64,000 nt of DNA from an uncultured Prevotella sp. (GTDB taxonomy: Bacteria > Bacteroidota > Bacteroidia > Bacteroidales > Bacteroidaceae), in the NCBI GenBank assembly GCA_937898715.1, contig CALEKA010000065.1, forward strand, positions 1 to 64,000, written 5' to 3'. Positions within the stretch are counted from its first letter, which is position 1; the number at the start of each line of letters is the position of its first letter. Below are positions 35,480 to 44,462 of this stretch, in pieces. The notes under the pieces were generated by a model, which worked only from the letters and a program-made list of their open reading frames with translations, was not told the DNA's origin and ran no database searches. The translations under genes and the position numbers were made by a program.

Positions 35480-35714
35480 TCGTGCAAATATTTCAATGAT
35501 ATTACAACCGTGTATCATTAGCATGAATATGTCATCGCCAGAACGTTCGATCTTTCCGACAGATGAAATCTTCTTTCTGTAAAAAAATAGAAGGACATTA
35601 GAAAAACAAAAGAGTATACTACAATAACACTCTTAAACAACTACAAACAATCGAATTGGAGGTAAACACTAATCATAGGTGTTTATCTCCTACTTTCGTG
35701 CTTACCGACCTCTC

Positions 35715-35750
35715 ACACCACCGTACGTGCCGTTCGGCATACAGCGGTTC
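35715..35750 (-). ncRNA. Group II intron domain V
   Basis: On the minus strand ACCGCTGTA and TACGGTGGT form the lower stem, with a CGC catalytic triad. A bulge follows, then an upper stem TGCC-GAAC-GGCA. This matches the 34-nt domain V fold, the most conserved part of group II introns. It is followed by GTGAGAGGTCGG, the start of domain VI. Confidence 0.8.
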
Positions 35751-35759
35751 CTATTTTGG

Positions 35760-35828
35760 ATGCTATTCGAGGGATTCACCCATTAAAGTAACATATCCTG
35801 CTCTTCGCAAGTTCTCATTGGTGATAGC
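35760..35828 (-). pseudogene. C-terminal remnant of group II intron reverse transcriptase/maturase
   Basis: In one minus-strand frame the sequence reads AITNENLRRAGYVTLMGESLE and then stops, just upstream of domain V. This is where an intron-encoded protein ends. The remnant has no start and the rest of the gene is absent. Identification rests on position and on resemblance to maturase C-termini. Confidence 0.6.
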
Positions 35829-36045
35829 CCTACTTAATATATAACATAAGTTTTCTCTAAAGAAAGTCTTCTTTATCTCGTGGGCATGTGATAAGGTATT
35901 CAGATCTTAATTTCTGCTTTAGAGTTTACACTTTATTCCTTTGCAATAGCTATAAGGATACAAGGGACTAATGAATACATATTTTACGGAAAAACGGAAA
36001 TTTCTGTAGCGTCCAATTCAATTCAGATAATGCGTCAATGTTGGC

Positions 36046-36133
36046 GTACACCGACCGGTGTACGCACGTACACCGACCGACGCTCATGCGTACACCGACC
36101 GACGCTCGTGCGTACACCGACCGGTATACGGTA
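36046..36133. repeat. Four 22-bp tandem units inside the intron remnant
   Basis: GTACACCGACCG starts at 36046, 36068, 36090 and 36112, an exact 22-bp period. The variable half alternates between GGTGTACGCAC, ACGCTCATGC and ACGCTCGTGC. The sequence is unrelated to the iteron units of elements A-D despite the same period. GC-rich and partly palindromic (CCGACCGGTGTACG). Confidence 0.88.
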
Positions 36134-36323
36134 ATTTGTTGTGCAATCTCATCCATGGTCAAATGCCTTGTATGAAGTTTCTGTACGTTAGGTCAGATGT
36201 TTGCCGCCAGCTTCTTTCAGATTTCACCTCGCGATGAACACCCTTGCCTTTGGCTATGTAAATCTCGCTATTAGGGCTTACTCGGGACTCGCACCCGTTA
36301 GATAATACTCATGCCAAGCGTAC

Positions 36324-36363
36324 AAAAACGCACCTCGCAAGCTTATGAAGCAAGCGAGGTGCG
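36324..36363 (-). terminator. nifJ terminator
   Basis: On the minus strand CGCACCTCGC pairs with GCGAGGTGCG, with a 15-nt loop, followed by TTTTTG. It is a good intrinsic terminator 70 bp after the nifJ stop and marks the insertion point of the group II intron remnant. Confidence 0.85.
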
Positions 36364-36436
36364 CTTTATTTAGATATATGTGCATCAGAATGTGTGCAGA
36401 CTATGCGTCAGCGTGCAATCTGAGCGAGATTGTGGA

Positions 36437-39400
36437 TTACTCCTGAGGAAGAGACCAGTCTTCCTTTGTCTTGCGAACGTAAGAAGCATAGCGGCGTTGA
36501 GCTGCGCGCTTAGTCTCATCGTAGAGTTCCTGAGCCTGTTCGGGAAGTGCCTTCTTCAGAGAGAGGAAGCGTACTTCGTGGTCGAGGTAATCCTGGAACT
36601 TATCCCAATCGGGCTCTTTTGAGTCGAGTGTGAAGGGGTTCTTACCCTGCTCTGCGAGTTCGGGGTTGAAACGCCACAGATGCCAGTAACCGCAAGCTAC
36701 GGCACGAGCTTCCTCAGCCTGGCTACGACCCATACCACCCTTGATCTTCAGACCGTGGTTGATACAGGGAGCATAAGCGATGATGAGCGAAGGTCCGTGG
36801 TATGCTTCAGCTTCCTTCATGGCCTTGAGGCACTGTGCCTGGTCAGCACCCATAGCTACCTGAGCTACGTAGATGTAGCCATAAGTGGTCTGCATGAGGC
36901 CGAGATCCTTCTTAGTAACGCGCTTACCAGCTGCAGCGAACTGAGCGATAGCACCTACAGGAGTTGCCTTTGAAGCCTGACCGCCGGTGTTGGAGTAAAC
37001 CTCTGTATCGAGCACGAGGATGTTGACGTCTTCACCGCTTGCGAGTACGTGGTCGAGACCGCCGTAACCGATATCATAAGATGCACCATCACCACCGATG
37101 ATCCACTGGCTACGCTTGGTGAGGAAGTGGCTCAATTCAGCGAGTTGCTTGCAAGTTTCGCAACCCTTCTCGGCACCGGCCTTGATCATGGGTTCGAGCT
37201 TTTCAGCTGCTGCACGGCTTGCTACAGCGTCGTTCTGACCATCGATCCACTCTTGAGCAGCTGCCTTGTATTCAGCGGGAGCTTCATCTGTAGCGATTAC
37301 ATCCTGAAGGAGCTTCTGGATACGAGCACGCATCTTCTTGTTGGCAAGGATCATACCCATACCAAATTCGCAGAAGTCTTCGAAGAGTGAGTTAGCCCAA
37401 GCAGGACCTTGCCCCTTCTCGTTGGTAGTATAAGGAGTTGAGGGGATTGAGCCAGAGTAGATTGAAGAGCAACCAGTAGCGTTGGCTACCATCTGACGAT
37501 CACCAAACAACTGGCTTACGAGCTTCACATACGGAGTTTCACCACAACCTGAGCATGCGCCAGAGAACTCGAAGAGCGGAGTAGCGAACTGAGAATTCTT
37601 CGGGTTGAGCTTGATGTCTACCAAGTGCTGCTTGCTGGTCACGTTCTTTGTGCAGTAAGTCCAGTTGTCAGCTTCAGCTTCCTGTCCTTCGAGGGGTACC
37701 ATTTCGAGAGCCTTGTTGCCCTTCAGACCGGGACATACGTCAACGCAGTTGCCGCAACCGAGGCAGTCCATTACGTCGACCTGCTGTACGAAGTGCATGC
37801 CCTTCATAGCGGCGGGAGCCTTCATTTCGATCGTCTCGCCCTTGAAGCCTGCGAGTTCTTCGTCAGTGAGGACGAAGGGACGGATTGCAGCGTGAGGACA
37901 AACGAAGTCGCACTTGTTACACTGGATACAGTTTTCCTTGTGCCATACGGGAACGAAGGCTGCTACGCCACGCTTTTCGTAGGCTGCTGTGCCCTGCTGC
38001 CAAGTACCATCTTCTGATACCTTGTAGGCGCTTACGGGAAGGAGGTCGCCGTTCTGAGCGTTGATGGGGCGCACCATATCGGAGATGAATGCGGGCTCGT
38101 CGCGTACGATCTTCTCGTCTTCGGGGAGGTTAGCCCATGCGGGATCTACGGTGAGTTGCTTGTATTCACCACCACGATCTACAGCTTGGTAGTTCTTGTC
38201 TACGATATCCTGACCCTTCTTGCTGTATGACTTCACGATGAATTTCTTCATCTGCTCTACGGCGAGGTCTACGGGGATTACGCCAGTGATACGGAAGAAT
38301 GCTGACTGGAGGATGGTGTTGGTACGGTTGCCAAGGCCAATTTCCTGAGCGATCTTCGTAGCGTTGATATAGTAAACGGTGATGTTGTGTTCAGCGAAGT
38401 AGCGCTTTACGTTGTTGGGCAGGTTTTGTGCCAACTCGTCGCCTTCCCAGATGGTGTTGAGCAGGAAGGTACCGTTGTCGCGCAGACCACGGAGCACGTC
38501 GTACATGTGCAGATAAGCCTGTACGTGGCAAGCCACGAAGTTAGGAGTCTTAATCTGGTATGTTGAACGGATGGGGTGATCGCCGAAGCGGAGGTGAGAG
38601 CAGGTGAAGCCGCCCGATTTCTTAGAGTCGTAAGAGAAGTATGCTTGGCAGTACTTGTCGGTGTTGTCACCGATGATCTTAATAGAGTTCTTGTTAGCAC
38701 CGACGGTACCATCAGCACCGAGGCCATAGAACTTAGCTTCGAAGATACCTTCGCCACCGAGAGCCATTTCCTTCTCCAAGGGGAGTGAGTGGAAGGTTAC
38801 ATCGTCGACGATACCCAGTGTGAAGTGGTTTTTGGGTTCGGGCAGAGCGAGGTTGTCGTATACCGAGATGATCATGGTCGGTGTAGTATCGCATGAGCCG
38901 AGGCCATAACGACCACCGATGATGAGAGGACGATTTTCTACGTCGTAGAATGCATCCTTTACGTCGAGGTAGAGAGGTTCGCCGTTTGCACCGGGTTCCT
39001 TAGTACGATCGAGTACAGCAATCTTCTTGCAAGTCTTAGGCACTGCAGCGAGGAGGTGCTTTACAGAGAACGGACGGTAGAGGTGAACGCTTACCATACC
39101 TACCTTCTCGCCCTTTGCGTTGAGGTAGTCGATGGCTTCGCGAGCAGCTTCGGTTACAGAGCCCATGCAGATGATTACGCGTTCTGCATCGTCGGCACCA
39201 TAGTAGCTGAAGAGCTTGTATTCACGACCGGTAATCTTGCTGATTTCAGCCATATATTTTTCTACGGCTGCGGGTACTGAATCGTAGTAGGGGTTGCACA
39301 CTTCGCGGTGAGCGAAGAAAGTTTCGGGGTTTTCGGCCATACCACGAGCTACGGGGTGCTCGGGTGTGAGCGCACGGCTACGGAACTCTGCCACCTTGTC

Positions 39401-39994
39401 CATAGGTACGAGGGGACGGATTTCTTCCTGATCGATTACCTCAATCTTCTGATATTCGTGTGAGGTACGGAAGCCATCGAAGAAGTTGATGAAAGGAACG
39501 CGAGTGTCGAGTGCAGCGAGGTGTGCTACAGCTGAGAGGTCCATCACTTCCTGTACGGAGCCTTCGCACAGCATGGCGAAGCCAGTCTGACGGCAGGCCA
39601 TCACGTCGGAGTGGTCGCCGAAGATACAGAGTGAGTGAGTAGCGAGTGTACGAGCTGATACGTGGAACACGCAGGGGAGCAATTCACCAGCGATCTTGTA
39701 CATGTTAGGGATCATGAGGAGGAGTCCCTGAGATGCAGTAAAGGTGGTGGTGAGAGCGCCAGACTGGAGTGAGCCGTGTACTGCACCAGCAGCACCGCCT
39801 TCGCTCTGCATTTCCTGTACCTTTACGGTATCGCCAAAGAGGTTGATGCGACCCTGTGCAGACCATTCGTCTACGTGCTCTGCCATAGGTGATGACGGAG
39901 TGATGGGGTAGATGGCAGCAACCTCGGAGAACATGTACGCGATATGCGCAGCAGCCTGGTTACCGTCACAAGTAATAAACTTCTTGTTTGCCAT
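36437..39994 (-). CDS. nifJ: Pyruvate:ferredoxin (flavodoxin) oxidoreductase
   Basis: The 1185-residue single-chain enzyme (start MANKKFITCDGNQAAAH at 39994) oxidatively decarboxylates pyruvate to acetyl-CoA and reduces ferredoxin, the hallmark of anaerobic metabolism. Domain order is normal. The pyrimidine-binding domain has AAIYPITPSSPMAEHVDEW, and gamma and CoA-binding regions follow. Two 4Fe-4S motifs read CIQCNKCDFVCP and CLGCGNCVDVCPG. Then come a proximal-cluster region with SGACSGCGETPYVKL and the TPP domain with GDGASYDIGYGGLDHV. It is transcribed alone with its own terminator. Confidence 0.98.
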   Translation of the reverse strand: MANKKFITCDGNQAAAHIAYMFSEVAAIYPITPSSPMAEHVDEWSAQGRINLFGDTVKVQEMQSEGGAAGAVHGSLQSGALTTTFTASQGLLLMIPNMYKIAGELLPCVFHVSARTLATHSLCIFGDHSDVMACRQTGFAMLCEGSVQEVMDLSAVAHLAALDTRVPFINFFDGFRTSHEYQKIEVIDQEEIRPLVPMDKVAEFRSRALTPEHPVARGMAENPETFFAHREVCNPYYDSVPAAVEKYMAEISKITGREYKLFSYYGADDAERVIICMGSVTEAAREAIDYLNAKGEKVGMVSVHLYRPFSVKHLLAAVPKTCKKIAVLDRTKEPGANGEPLYLDVKDAFYDVENRPLIIGGRYGLGSCDTTPTMIISVYDNLALPEPKNHFTLGIVDDVTFHSLPLEKEMALGGEGIFEAKFYGLGADGTVGANKNSIKIIGDNTDKYCQAYFSYDSKKSGGFTCSHLRFGDHPIRSTYQIKTPNFVACHVQAYLHMYDVLRGLRDNGTFLLNTIWEGDELAQNLPNNVKRYFAEHNITVYYINATKIAQEIGLGNRTNTILQSAFFRITGVIPVDLAVEQMKKFIVKSYSKKGQDIVDKNYQAVDRGGEYKQLTVDPAWANLPEDEKIVRDEPAFISDMVRPINAQNGDLLPVSAYKVSEDGTWQQGTAAYEKRGVAAFVPVWHKENCIQCNKCDFVCPHAAIRPFVLTDEELAGFKGETIEMKAPAAMKGMHFVQQVDVMDCLGCGNCVDVCPGLKGNKALEMVPLEGQEAEADNWTYCTKNVTSKQHLVDIKLNPKNSQFATPLFEFSGACSGCGETPYVKLVSQLFGDRQMVANATGCSSIYSGSIPSTPYTTNEKGQGPAWANSLFEDFCEFGMGMILANKKMRARIQKLLQDVIATDEAPAEYKAAAQEWIDGQNDAVASRAAAEKLEPMIKAGAEKGCETCKQLAELSHFLTKRSQWIIGGDGASYDIGYGGLDHVLASGEDVNILVLDTEVYSNTGGQASKATPVGAIAQFAAAGKRVTKKDLGLMQTTYGYIYVAQVAMGADQAQCLKAMKEAEAYHGPSLIIAYAPCINHGLKIKGGMGRSQAEEARAVACGYWHLWRFNPELAEQGKNPFTLDSKEPDWDKFQDYLDHEVRFLSLKKALPEQAQELYDETKRAAQRRYASYVRKTKEDWSLPQE

Positions 39995-40024
39995 GATTGT
40001 CAATGTTCGCAACGTGGATATGCT

Positions 40025-40708
40025 AATATGCTAATATGTCAATGTGCTAATGAGGCATACGCCATCAAATACTAATTTGCTAATACATCAATATGATAAT
40101 ACGTCAATATGATAATATGTCAACTATTTGTGAGGCATACATCTTCGGCCATTACTTATCATATTTTACATACCAACGCGCTGCTATATTAAATAGAAAA
40201 GTTATTTGTTATGTTGTTCTTTGTTATAGTTTCTAAGCTTGCTCTTTGCTGTAGATATAATGCTTGTAAGCATCCGAGCAATTTCTTGCTCGACTGCAAT
40301 AAATGCATCATCAAACTCGTAGCCCTCTGCATACTTGCAGATTTCTAACCAATACTCTGTCTCTCGTGCTTCCTTATCTGCTATTTTCATCTTGTGGATG
40401 AAGTCAGCTAAGCTTTCACTGCTTTGTGCCTCTGCTATGTTTGCACCTATAGAAGTAGCACATCTACTCAACTGATTGGCAACAGTATAACGCTTCTGTG
40501 CTGTCAGCATATCACAATAATCTAATATCATGATACTGAAATCGAACGACAAGTCTGCAATTCTATTTCCCGTTCTTGGGCGCATGTCGTAGATGGTGTT
40601 AGTACTTTTTTTCTATAATAGATTATGCAAGAATCTGCGCATGCTTCTTATTTTCCTTTATGGCGCAAGCAACATTAGCATATTGCCACATTGTCATATT
40701 AGCATATT
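40025..40708. mobile_element. Cassette-like unit: four-helix-bundle gene between inverted repeats
   Basis: Inverted repeats of 27 bp (40025-40051 and 40682-40708, three mismatches, core AATATGCTAATATG) enclose the four-helix-bundle gene. Related ATATGATAATACGTCAA units form a further tandem run up to about 40125. The right repeat overlaps the stop codon of the neighbouring ATPase gene. Mobility is inference. Confidence 0.6.
40202..40585 (-). CDS. Four helix bundle protein (23S rRNA intervening-sequence protein family)
   Basis: The 127-residue all-helical protein matches the S23/TIGR02436-like family. Signatures are LSFDFSIMILDYCDML, YTVANQLSRCATSIGANIAEAQSS and the motif KMKIADKEARETEYWLEI. 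Members are encoded within 23S rRNA intervening sequences of some bacteria and, in Bacteroidetes, as scattered single genes; some relatives are accessory variability determinants of retroelements. The biochemical role is unsettled. Here no rRNA gene or reverse transcriptase is adjacent. AT-rich inverted repeats flank it, suggesting a self-contained unit. Confidence 0.88.
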   Translation of the reverse strand: MRPRTGNRIADLSFDFSIMILDYCDMLTAQKRYTVANQLSRCATSIGANIAEAQSSESLADFIHKMKIADKEARETEYWLEICKYAEGYEFDDAFIAVEQEIARMLTSIISTAKSKLRNYNKEQHNK

Positions 40709-41900
40709 AATATAGGAATCCGAAGAGCCAGAGGGGGATTTCGTTGTCGCGACCTACGTCGGTATTGTACTTCACGTAGATGGTGTCGGCGGCGGTGCGT
40801 ACGCGGCGTGCTTTGTCGCAGACGCAGATGTTGGTCGTATTGTTGATGCGGAACATGCCGAGGCGCTTGCCTTTGTTGACTGTATGGTGGCGCCAGAGGC
40901 AGTTGACGAAATACGTCTCCATGATGGTCTGCTCGGTCATGTTGTTGTCGTAGAGGGCATACATGAGGTTGGCATCATGCAGATAGATGGCGGCGGGCTT
41001 CTTGGGGAAGGTTTCGCCGGCATGGTGCACCATGTTGATGAGTCGCGTCTCTTCGAGATACTTGAGATAGTTCATCACCGTGGCTCTTGAAGTACCGATT
41101 TCCTGTGCGAGCTTACTCACGTTGGGGGCGGTAGGATCGCCTATTGCCAGGAGGTAGAGTAGCTTCTTGATGCGTGAGAGATACTTCAGTTCTATCTGTT
41201 TATTGAGCAGGAGGTCTACTTCTATCATGTTGTTCATGGCTTTGAGTAGTGCCTCTGTGAAGTTGTGATTCTCAAGGAAGAATGGGTAGTAGCCATGCTG
41301 CAGGTAGTCCTGGAAGTAATGCCAGGGATGCACTTTGGGCAGGATGGCTTTGAGTATCTGCTCATGATCGGAGAGGAGCTTGTCGAAGGTATATGCTTCA
41401 AACTCCTGATGCGTCTCGAGATTGATATATTCGCGGAAGGAGAAACCATGAAGCACATAGGTGCGGCTTATCGACGAGAGTTCTGTATCGTCTTCGCCTT
41501 CACCGGTGTTGACCGAAGTGGTGGTGTAAACGATGCGCAGATAGGGATATTTATGATAGCACTCACAGAGTTGCTCGCGCCAATCGGGCAGCTTGAAGGC
41601 TTGATCGATGAGCAGCACTTGTCCGCCCTCAGCCATGAATCGTCCGGCAAAGTCGACGATGCCGTGAGCTTGGAAATAGAAGCTATTAAGGTTGATGTAT
41701 AGACACTGACGGAGGCGCACGTCAAAATTTTCTTTGGCGTACTGCAAAAGGAAGGAAGTGCGTCCCACGCCGCGTGGTCCTTTGATGCCTATCATGCGGT
41801 AGCTCCAGTCGATAGTGTCCATCAGCGAGCGTCGCACTGGGGCATTGAAATGCTCCATGAGATAGGCGTGCGATTTGAAAAACGTCTCCATTTGTAACAT
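40707..41900 (-). CDS. AAA-type ATPase with winged-helix region and Arg in Walker A
   Basis: The 397-residue protein resembles the AAA_14-type ATPases common in Bacteroidetes. The P-loop reads GPRGVGRTS: the invariant Lys is Arg. I checked the codon, which is CGC. Walker B is GQVLLIDQAFKL, with Gln in place of the usual Glu. A DNA-binding helix-turn-helix-like segment lies around NVSKLAQEIGTSRATVMNYLKYLEETRLI, and a DUF4143-like C-terminus follows. Altered Walker A and B residues suggest weakened or no ATP hydrolysis. The start may be 41900 or the Met at 41891. Function unknown; homologues sometimes serve as antitoxin-like or regulatory ATPases (inference). Confidence 0.8.
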   Translation of the reverse strand: MLQMETFFKSHAYLMEHFNAPVRRSLMDTIDWSYRMIGIKGPRGVGRTSFLLQYAKENFDVRLRQCLYINLNSFYFQAHGIVDFAGRFMAEGGQVLLIDQAFKLPDWREQLCECYHKYPYLRIVYTTTSVNTGEGEDDTELSSISRTYVLHGFSFREYINLETHQEFEAYTFDKLLSDHEQILKAILPKVHPWHYFQDYLQHGYYPFFLENHNFTEALLKAMNNMIEVDLLLNKQIELKYLSRIKKLLYLLAIGDPTAPNVSKLAQEIGTSRATVMNYLKYLEETRLINMVHHAGETFPKKPAAIYLHDANLMYALYDNNMTEQTIMETYFVNCLWRHHTVNKGKRLGMFRINNTTNICVCDKARRVRTAADTIYVKYNTDVGRDNEIPLWLFGFLY

Positions 41901-41919
41901 GGTTTCTGTAAATACGTGG

Positions 41920-41951
41920 CAAAGTTACGAAGATGTGGTGAAACTTGCAAA
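41920..41951 (-). promoter_or_regulatory. Promoter of the Walker-variant ATPase gene
   Basis: On the minus strand TTTG (41948-41951), a 20-bp spacer and TAACTTTG (41920-41927) match the Bacteroidetes consensus. Transcription would begin only about 10-20 bp before the start codon. Confidence 0.75.
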
Positions 41952-42026
41952 GCTAAGTTGGCATTTTTTCATCATCTTTCCATAAGATAAGTTGCGGCTC
42001 GGCAATTGAAGCGAGCTTCATTGCGT

Positions 42027-44033
42027 TTACCTCGCATTATCTGTTTGTGTGATGTGTGATTGTCCCTTGGATTCGGCATGCGACATGAAAAAGTCATCGA
42101 GGCTCTCGTCTTGCAAATGGAGCTTTTGACGGATGCGATAGCGATACACGGTGACGCTTCGTAAGGCAATGCCGAGGCTTTGTGATATTTGTGCATTTGA
42201 GAGCTTGGCGAAGTGGAGCTTGATGAGGAGTATCTCTTTTTGACTGAGCAGATCGGCATATTGCGCTATGCGTTGCTCGAGTTTGGGATAGGCTTGCGCG
42301 AAGTATTGTTCGAAGCGTCTCACGTCGGCAGAGGTCTGTAACGAACTGCCCAACTGCTCGAGTCGTTGCAACGATTGATACGTCTGTTGCATGCTTTGCA
42401 TGCGTTCGCTCGTCTCTGAGATTTGCTTTTCTTTCTCATCGATTTCTTCGCGAAGTTGCAATTTTTCTCGACGATGGCGTGCTTTCTTACGCATATATAT
42501 ATAGAAAAGACTTATCAGCACGAAGAGCAACATGGCTACCGACGATAGGAGCAACCAGTGGCGCTGTTGCAATTCGCTTTGTTCACGCTGCAGAGCGAGG
42601 CGTTCCTTTCTCATGTTTTCATGAGCTACGTCTTCTGCCACGCGTTGCATCACGTTCTGTGCATCGCGATTCTTGTACTCTGTCTGAAGGTCTGCTGCAA
42701 ACTTTGCCAACTTCTGCGGATTGTCTGTCGAGAGATGGAAGCTTACGGCAAACGAGCTGGCTCCGCTCACCAAATTGGGAGGGGTGGCGCTATGTTCAAG
42801 GCGATACATGCTGTCGAGTGCTGCTTCGCACGCTGCGCGATTGCCTTGTGCTTGGTAGCCTTGCGCCAGTCCGTAGTAGGCGCGTGCTCTCACCATGGGG
42901 GTGGCTTCACGTGCTACATGCTGCAAGTACTGTATGCCTCGTTGTCGGTGTTGAGCGTGGGTAGAGGCCACGAGGATGATGCCTACTTGATAGTCTACGT
43001 CGCTCATTCCATTATTGTAGGGCAGACTGCGGCAAGTGCTGTATGCTCGTCGGAGCATCAGCATGCAGGAGTCTTTGCGTCCTAAGGCATAGAGGGCTTT
43101 GCTCTTCTGCACATAAGTCTGCGTAGCAATCATCGGGTTGACTTCTTTGAGTTGGAGCAGATAGTTGAGTCCGCGCGTGGCCGACACGTTGGCAAGCTCC
43201 GTCAGGTTGAGGTCGAGAAAGATGCGGGCCAACACGTTGTAAGCATTGACCACGCTAAGCGTGTCCTTCAAGCTTTCAGCATAGTCGACGGCCTTTTCCG
43301 ACAGGCGAATAGCCTCGGGCATATTGCCTTGTCGCTGATATACGGAGCTGAGTAGCGAGCAGATGTACTGTGTGCCCGATATCTTGCCACATTTGTCGCT
43401 CACAGCGATGGCCTTTTTGCTCCACGCTACTACTTGTTGTTGCCTGGCAAGGTTGCTGTAGCAAATAGCTGCGGCATAGCTGTAGTCGCGGAAGAGGCGT
43501 TCTGCCCTCAGATTGTGGCTATCGCCCTCGTCGTCGGTGGTGCTCACCATGCCCTTAAGCGGGAGCGAGAGCGTATATGCTATAAGGCTTTCTGCCTCAC
43601 GGTCGTGTCCCTCTGCCATAGCCATGGCGTAAGCTTTAATGCTGTTAAGGTCGCGCCAACTATAGTTTTGAAGCGTCTGTGTGGGGCGGTCGGTCAGGGT
43701 GCTTAGTGTGCGAAGGCATTCGTCCGTTTGTCCGAGGCTCTGATAGCTATTAAACATCTGCAACAAGGCATCGTTGAGCACTGGCTGCAGTGCCCACTGC
43801 ACCATGGTGTCGGGCGAATCTACGTGGAGGCAACGACGGAAGAGCGGGATGGCTCGCTCGGGAGCCCCGGCATTCTGCTCCGCACGTGCCTGCTTGTAGA
43901 GGCTTCGAGCGCTGTCTACGAGGTGTTGTCCATCGGCTGCCAGTCTGGGCTGAGACGAACCATTCTTACACCCAGTAAATAGGCTCGCCACGAGCCACAT
44001 GAGGGAGATAATATATATGGGTATAGGTTTCAT
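42027..44033 (-). CDS. Membrane-spanning TPR regulator with C-terminal HTH
   Basis: The 668-residue protein has a lipoprotein-like N-terminus (LFTGC, Cys22). About 400 residues of TPR-like helical repeats (for example YSNLARQQQVVAWSKKAIAV) follow. Next are a transmembrane segment near 493-514, a coiled coil (KLQLREEIDEKEKQISE) and a C-terminal LuxR/GerE-like helix-turn-helix (LSNAQISQSLGIALRSVTVYRYRIRQKL). This layout places a sensor outside and a DNA-binding domain inside, without kinase or receiver modules, as in a family frequent in Bacteroidetes. The target genes are unknown; the divergent outer-membrane protein gene is one candidate. A 147-bp inverted-repeat element lies directly upstream of the start codon. 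Confidence 0.87.
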   Translation of the reverse strand: MKPIPIYIISLMWLVASLFTGCKNGSSQPRLAADGQHLVDSARSLYKQARAEQNAGAPERAIPLFRRCLHVDSPDTMVQWALQPVLNDALLQMFNSYQSLGQTDECLRTLSTLTDRPTQTLQNYSWRDLNSIKAYAMAMAEGHDREAESLIAYTLSLPLKGMVSTTDDEGDSHNLRAERLFRDYSYAAAICYSNLARQQQVVAWSKKAIAVSDKCGKISGTQYICSLLSSVYQRQGNMPEAIRLSEKAVDYAESLKDTLSVVNAYNVLARIFLDLNLTELANVSATRGLNYLLQLKEVNPMIATQTYVQKSKALYALGRKDSCMLMLRRAYSTCRSLPYNNGMSDVDYQVGIILVASTHAQHRQRGIQYLQHVAREATPMVRARAYYGLAQGYQAQGNRAACEAALDSMYRLEHSATPPNLVSGASSFAVSFHLSTDNPQKLAKFAADLQTEYKNRDAQNVMQRVAEDVAHENMRKERLALQREQSELQQRHWLLLSSVAMLLFVLISLFYIYMRKKARHRREKLQLREEIDEKEKQISETSERMQSMQQTYQSLQRLEQLGSSLQTSADVRRFEQYFAQAYPKLEQRIAQYADLLSQKEILLIKLHFAKLSNAQISQSLGIALRSVTVYRYRIRQKLHLQDESLDDFFMSHAESKGQSHITQTDNAR

Positions 44034-44043
44034 ATTTTTTCCC

Positions 44044-44190
44044 GTTGGCGGAATTCTCGGTTAATGGGTAACGAGTTGACAAGTAAATAGGTCTTAGACT
44101 ACTTGCTTCGTTAAAAACGAGAACGATTCGACTCGACATACTTACTTGTTCACCTGTCAACTTGTCAACCCGTCTACAAATTCCGCCAAC
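44044..44190. repeat. 147-bp inverted-repeat element in the regulator leader
   Basis: Perfect 12-bp ends GTTGGCGGAATT (44044-44055) and AATTCCGCCAAC (44179-44190) bound this element. Inside them GTTGACAAGT (near 44075) is inverted as ACTTGTCAAC (near 44160), and CTTACTTGTTCACC adds further pairing. The outer end is 10 bp before the regulator start codon, so the structure would be in its 5' leader. Confidence 0.75.
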
Positions 44191-44423
44191 ACGTTATTTT
44201 TTTAGAAAACGATCGAGTTAAGATGATACAAAGTTATAAATAGTTTCAAGATTCCGACGATTCGAACAAAGATTATCTCATGCCATCCCACATTTTGACA
44301 AGTGATGACCCAAGCGAGAATGGGCTTGCAATGGGTTGTTGCGATCAGCGATTGGACGAAACCATCCCCGACGATTTGAGAATTCTTCACGTTAGATACT
44401 TCCCACTTGCCACTATTTTTTTC

Positions 44424-44431
44424 TAATTTTG
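44424..44431 (+). promoter_or_regulatory. Possible -7 box of the outer-membrane protein gene
   Basis: TAATTTTG matches the Bacteroidetes -7 pattern 31 bp before the start codon; an upstream TTGC (about 44407) sits roughly at -33 but with short spacing. Confidence 0.4.
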
Positions 44432-44462
44432 CCAGTCAGAAACCACTCAAACTTCAGACTTC

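Larger units (their letters stand above)
35650..36323 (-). mobile_element. Internally deleted group II intron (IIC-like)
   Basis: The minus strand starts right after the T tract of the nifJ terminator with GTACGCTTGGCATGAG, resembling a group II intron 5' end. It continues with the domain I block around AAGGCAAGGGTGTTCATCG and GAAAGAAGCTGGCGGCAAAC. At the other end are a reverse-transcriptase C-terminal remnant, a domain V hairpin and a domain VI stem ending near 35650. The middle (most of the maturase ORF) is missing and replaced by AT-rich DNA and a 22-bp tandem array. Location behind a terminator and the CGC triad in domain V point to class IIC. The 3' boundary is approximate. Confidence 0.75.
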
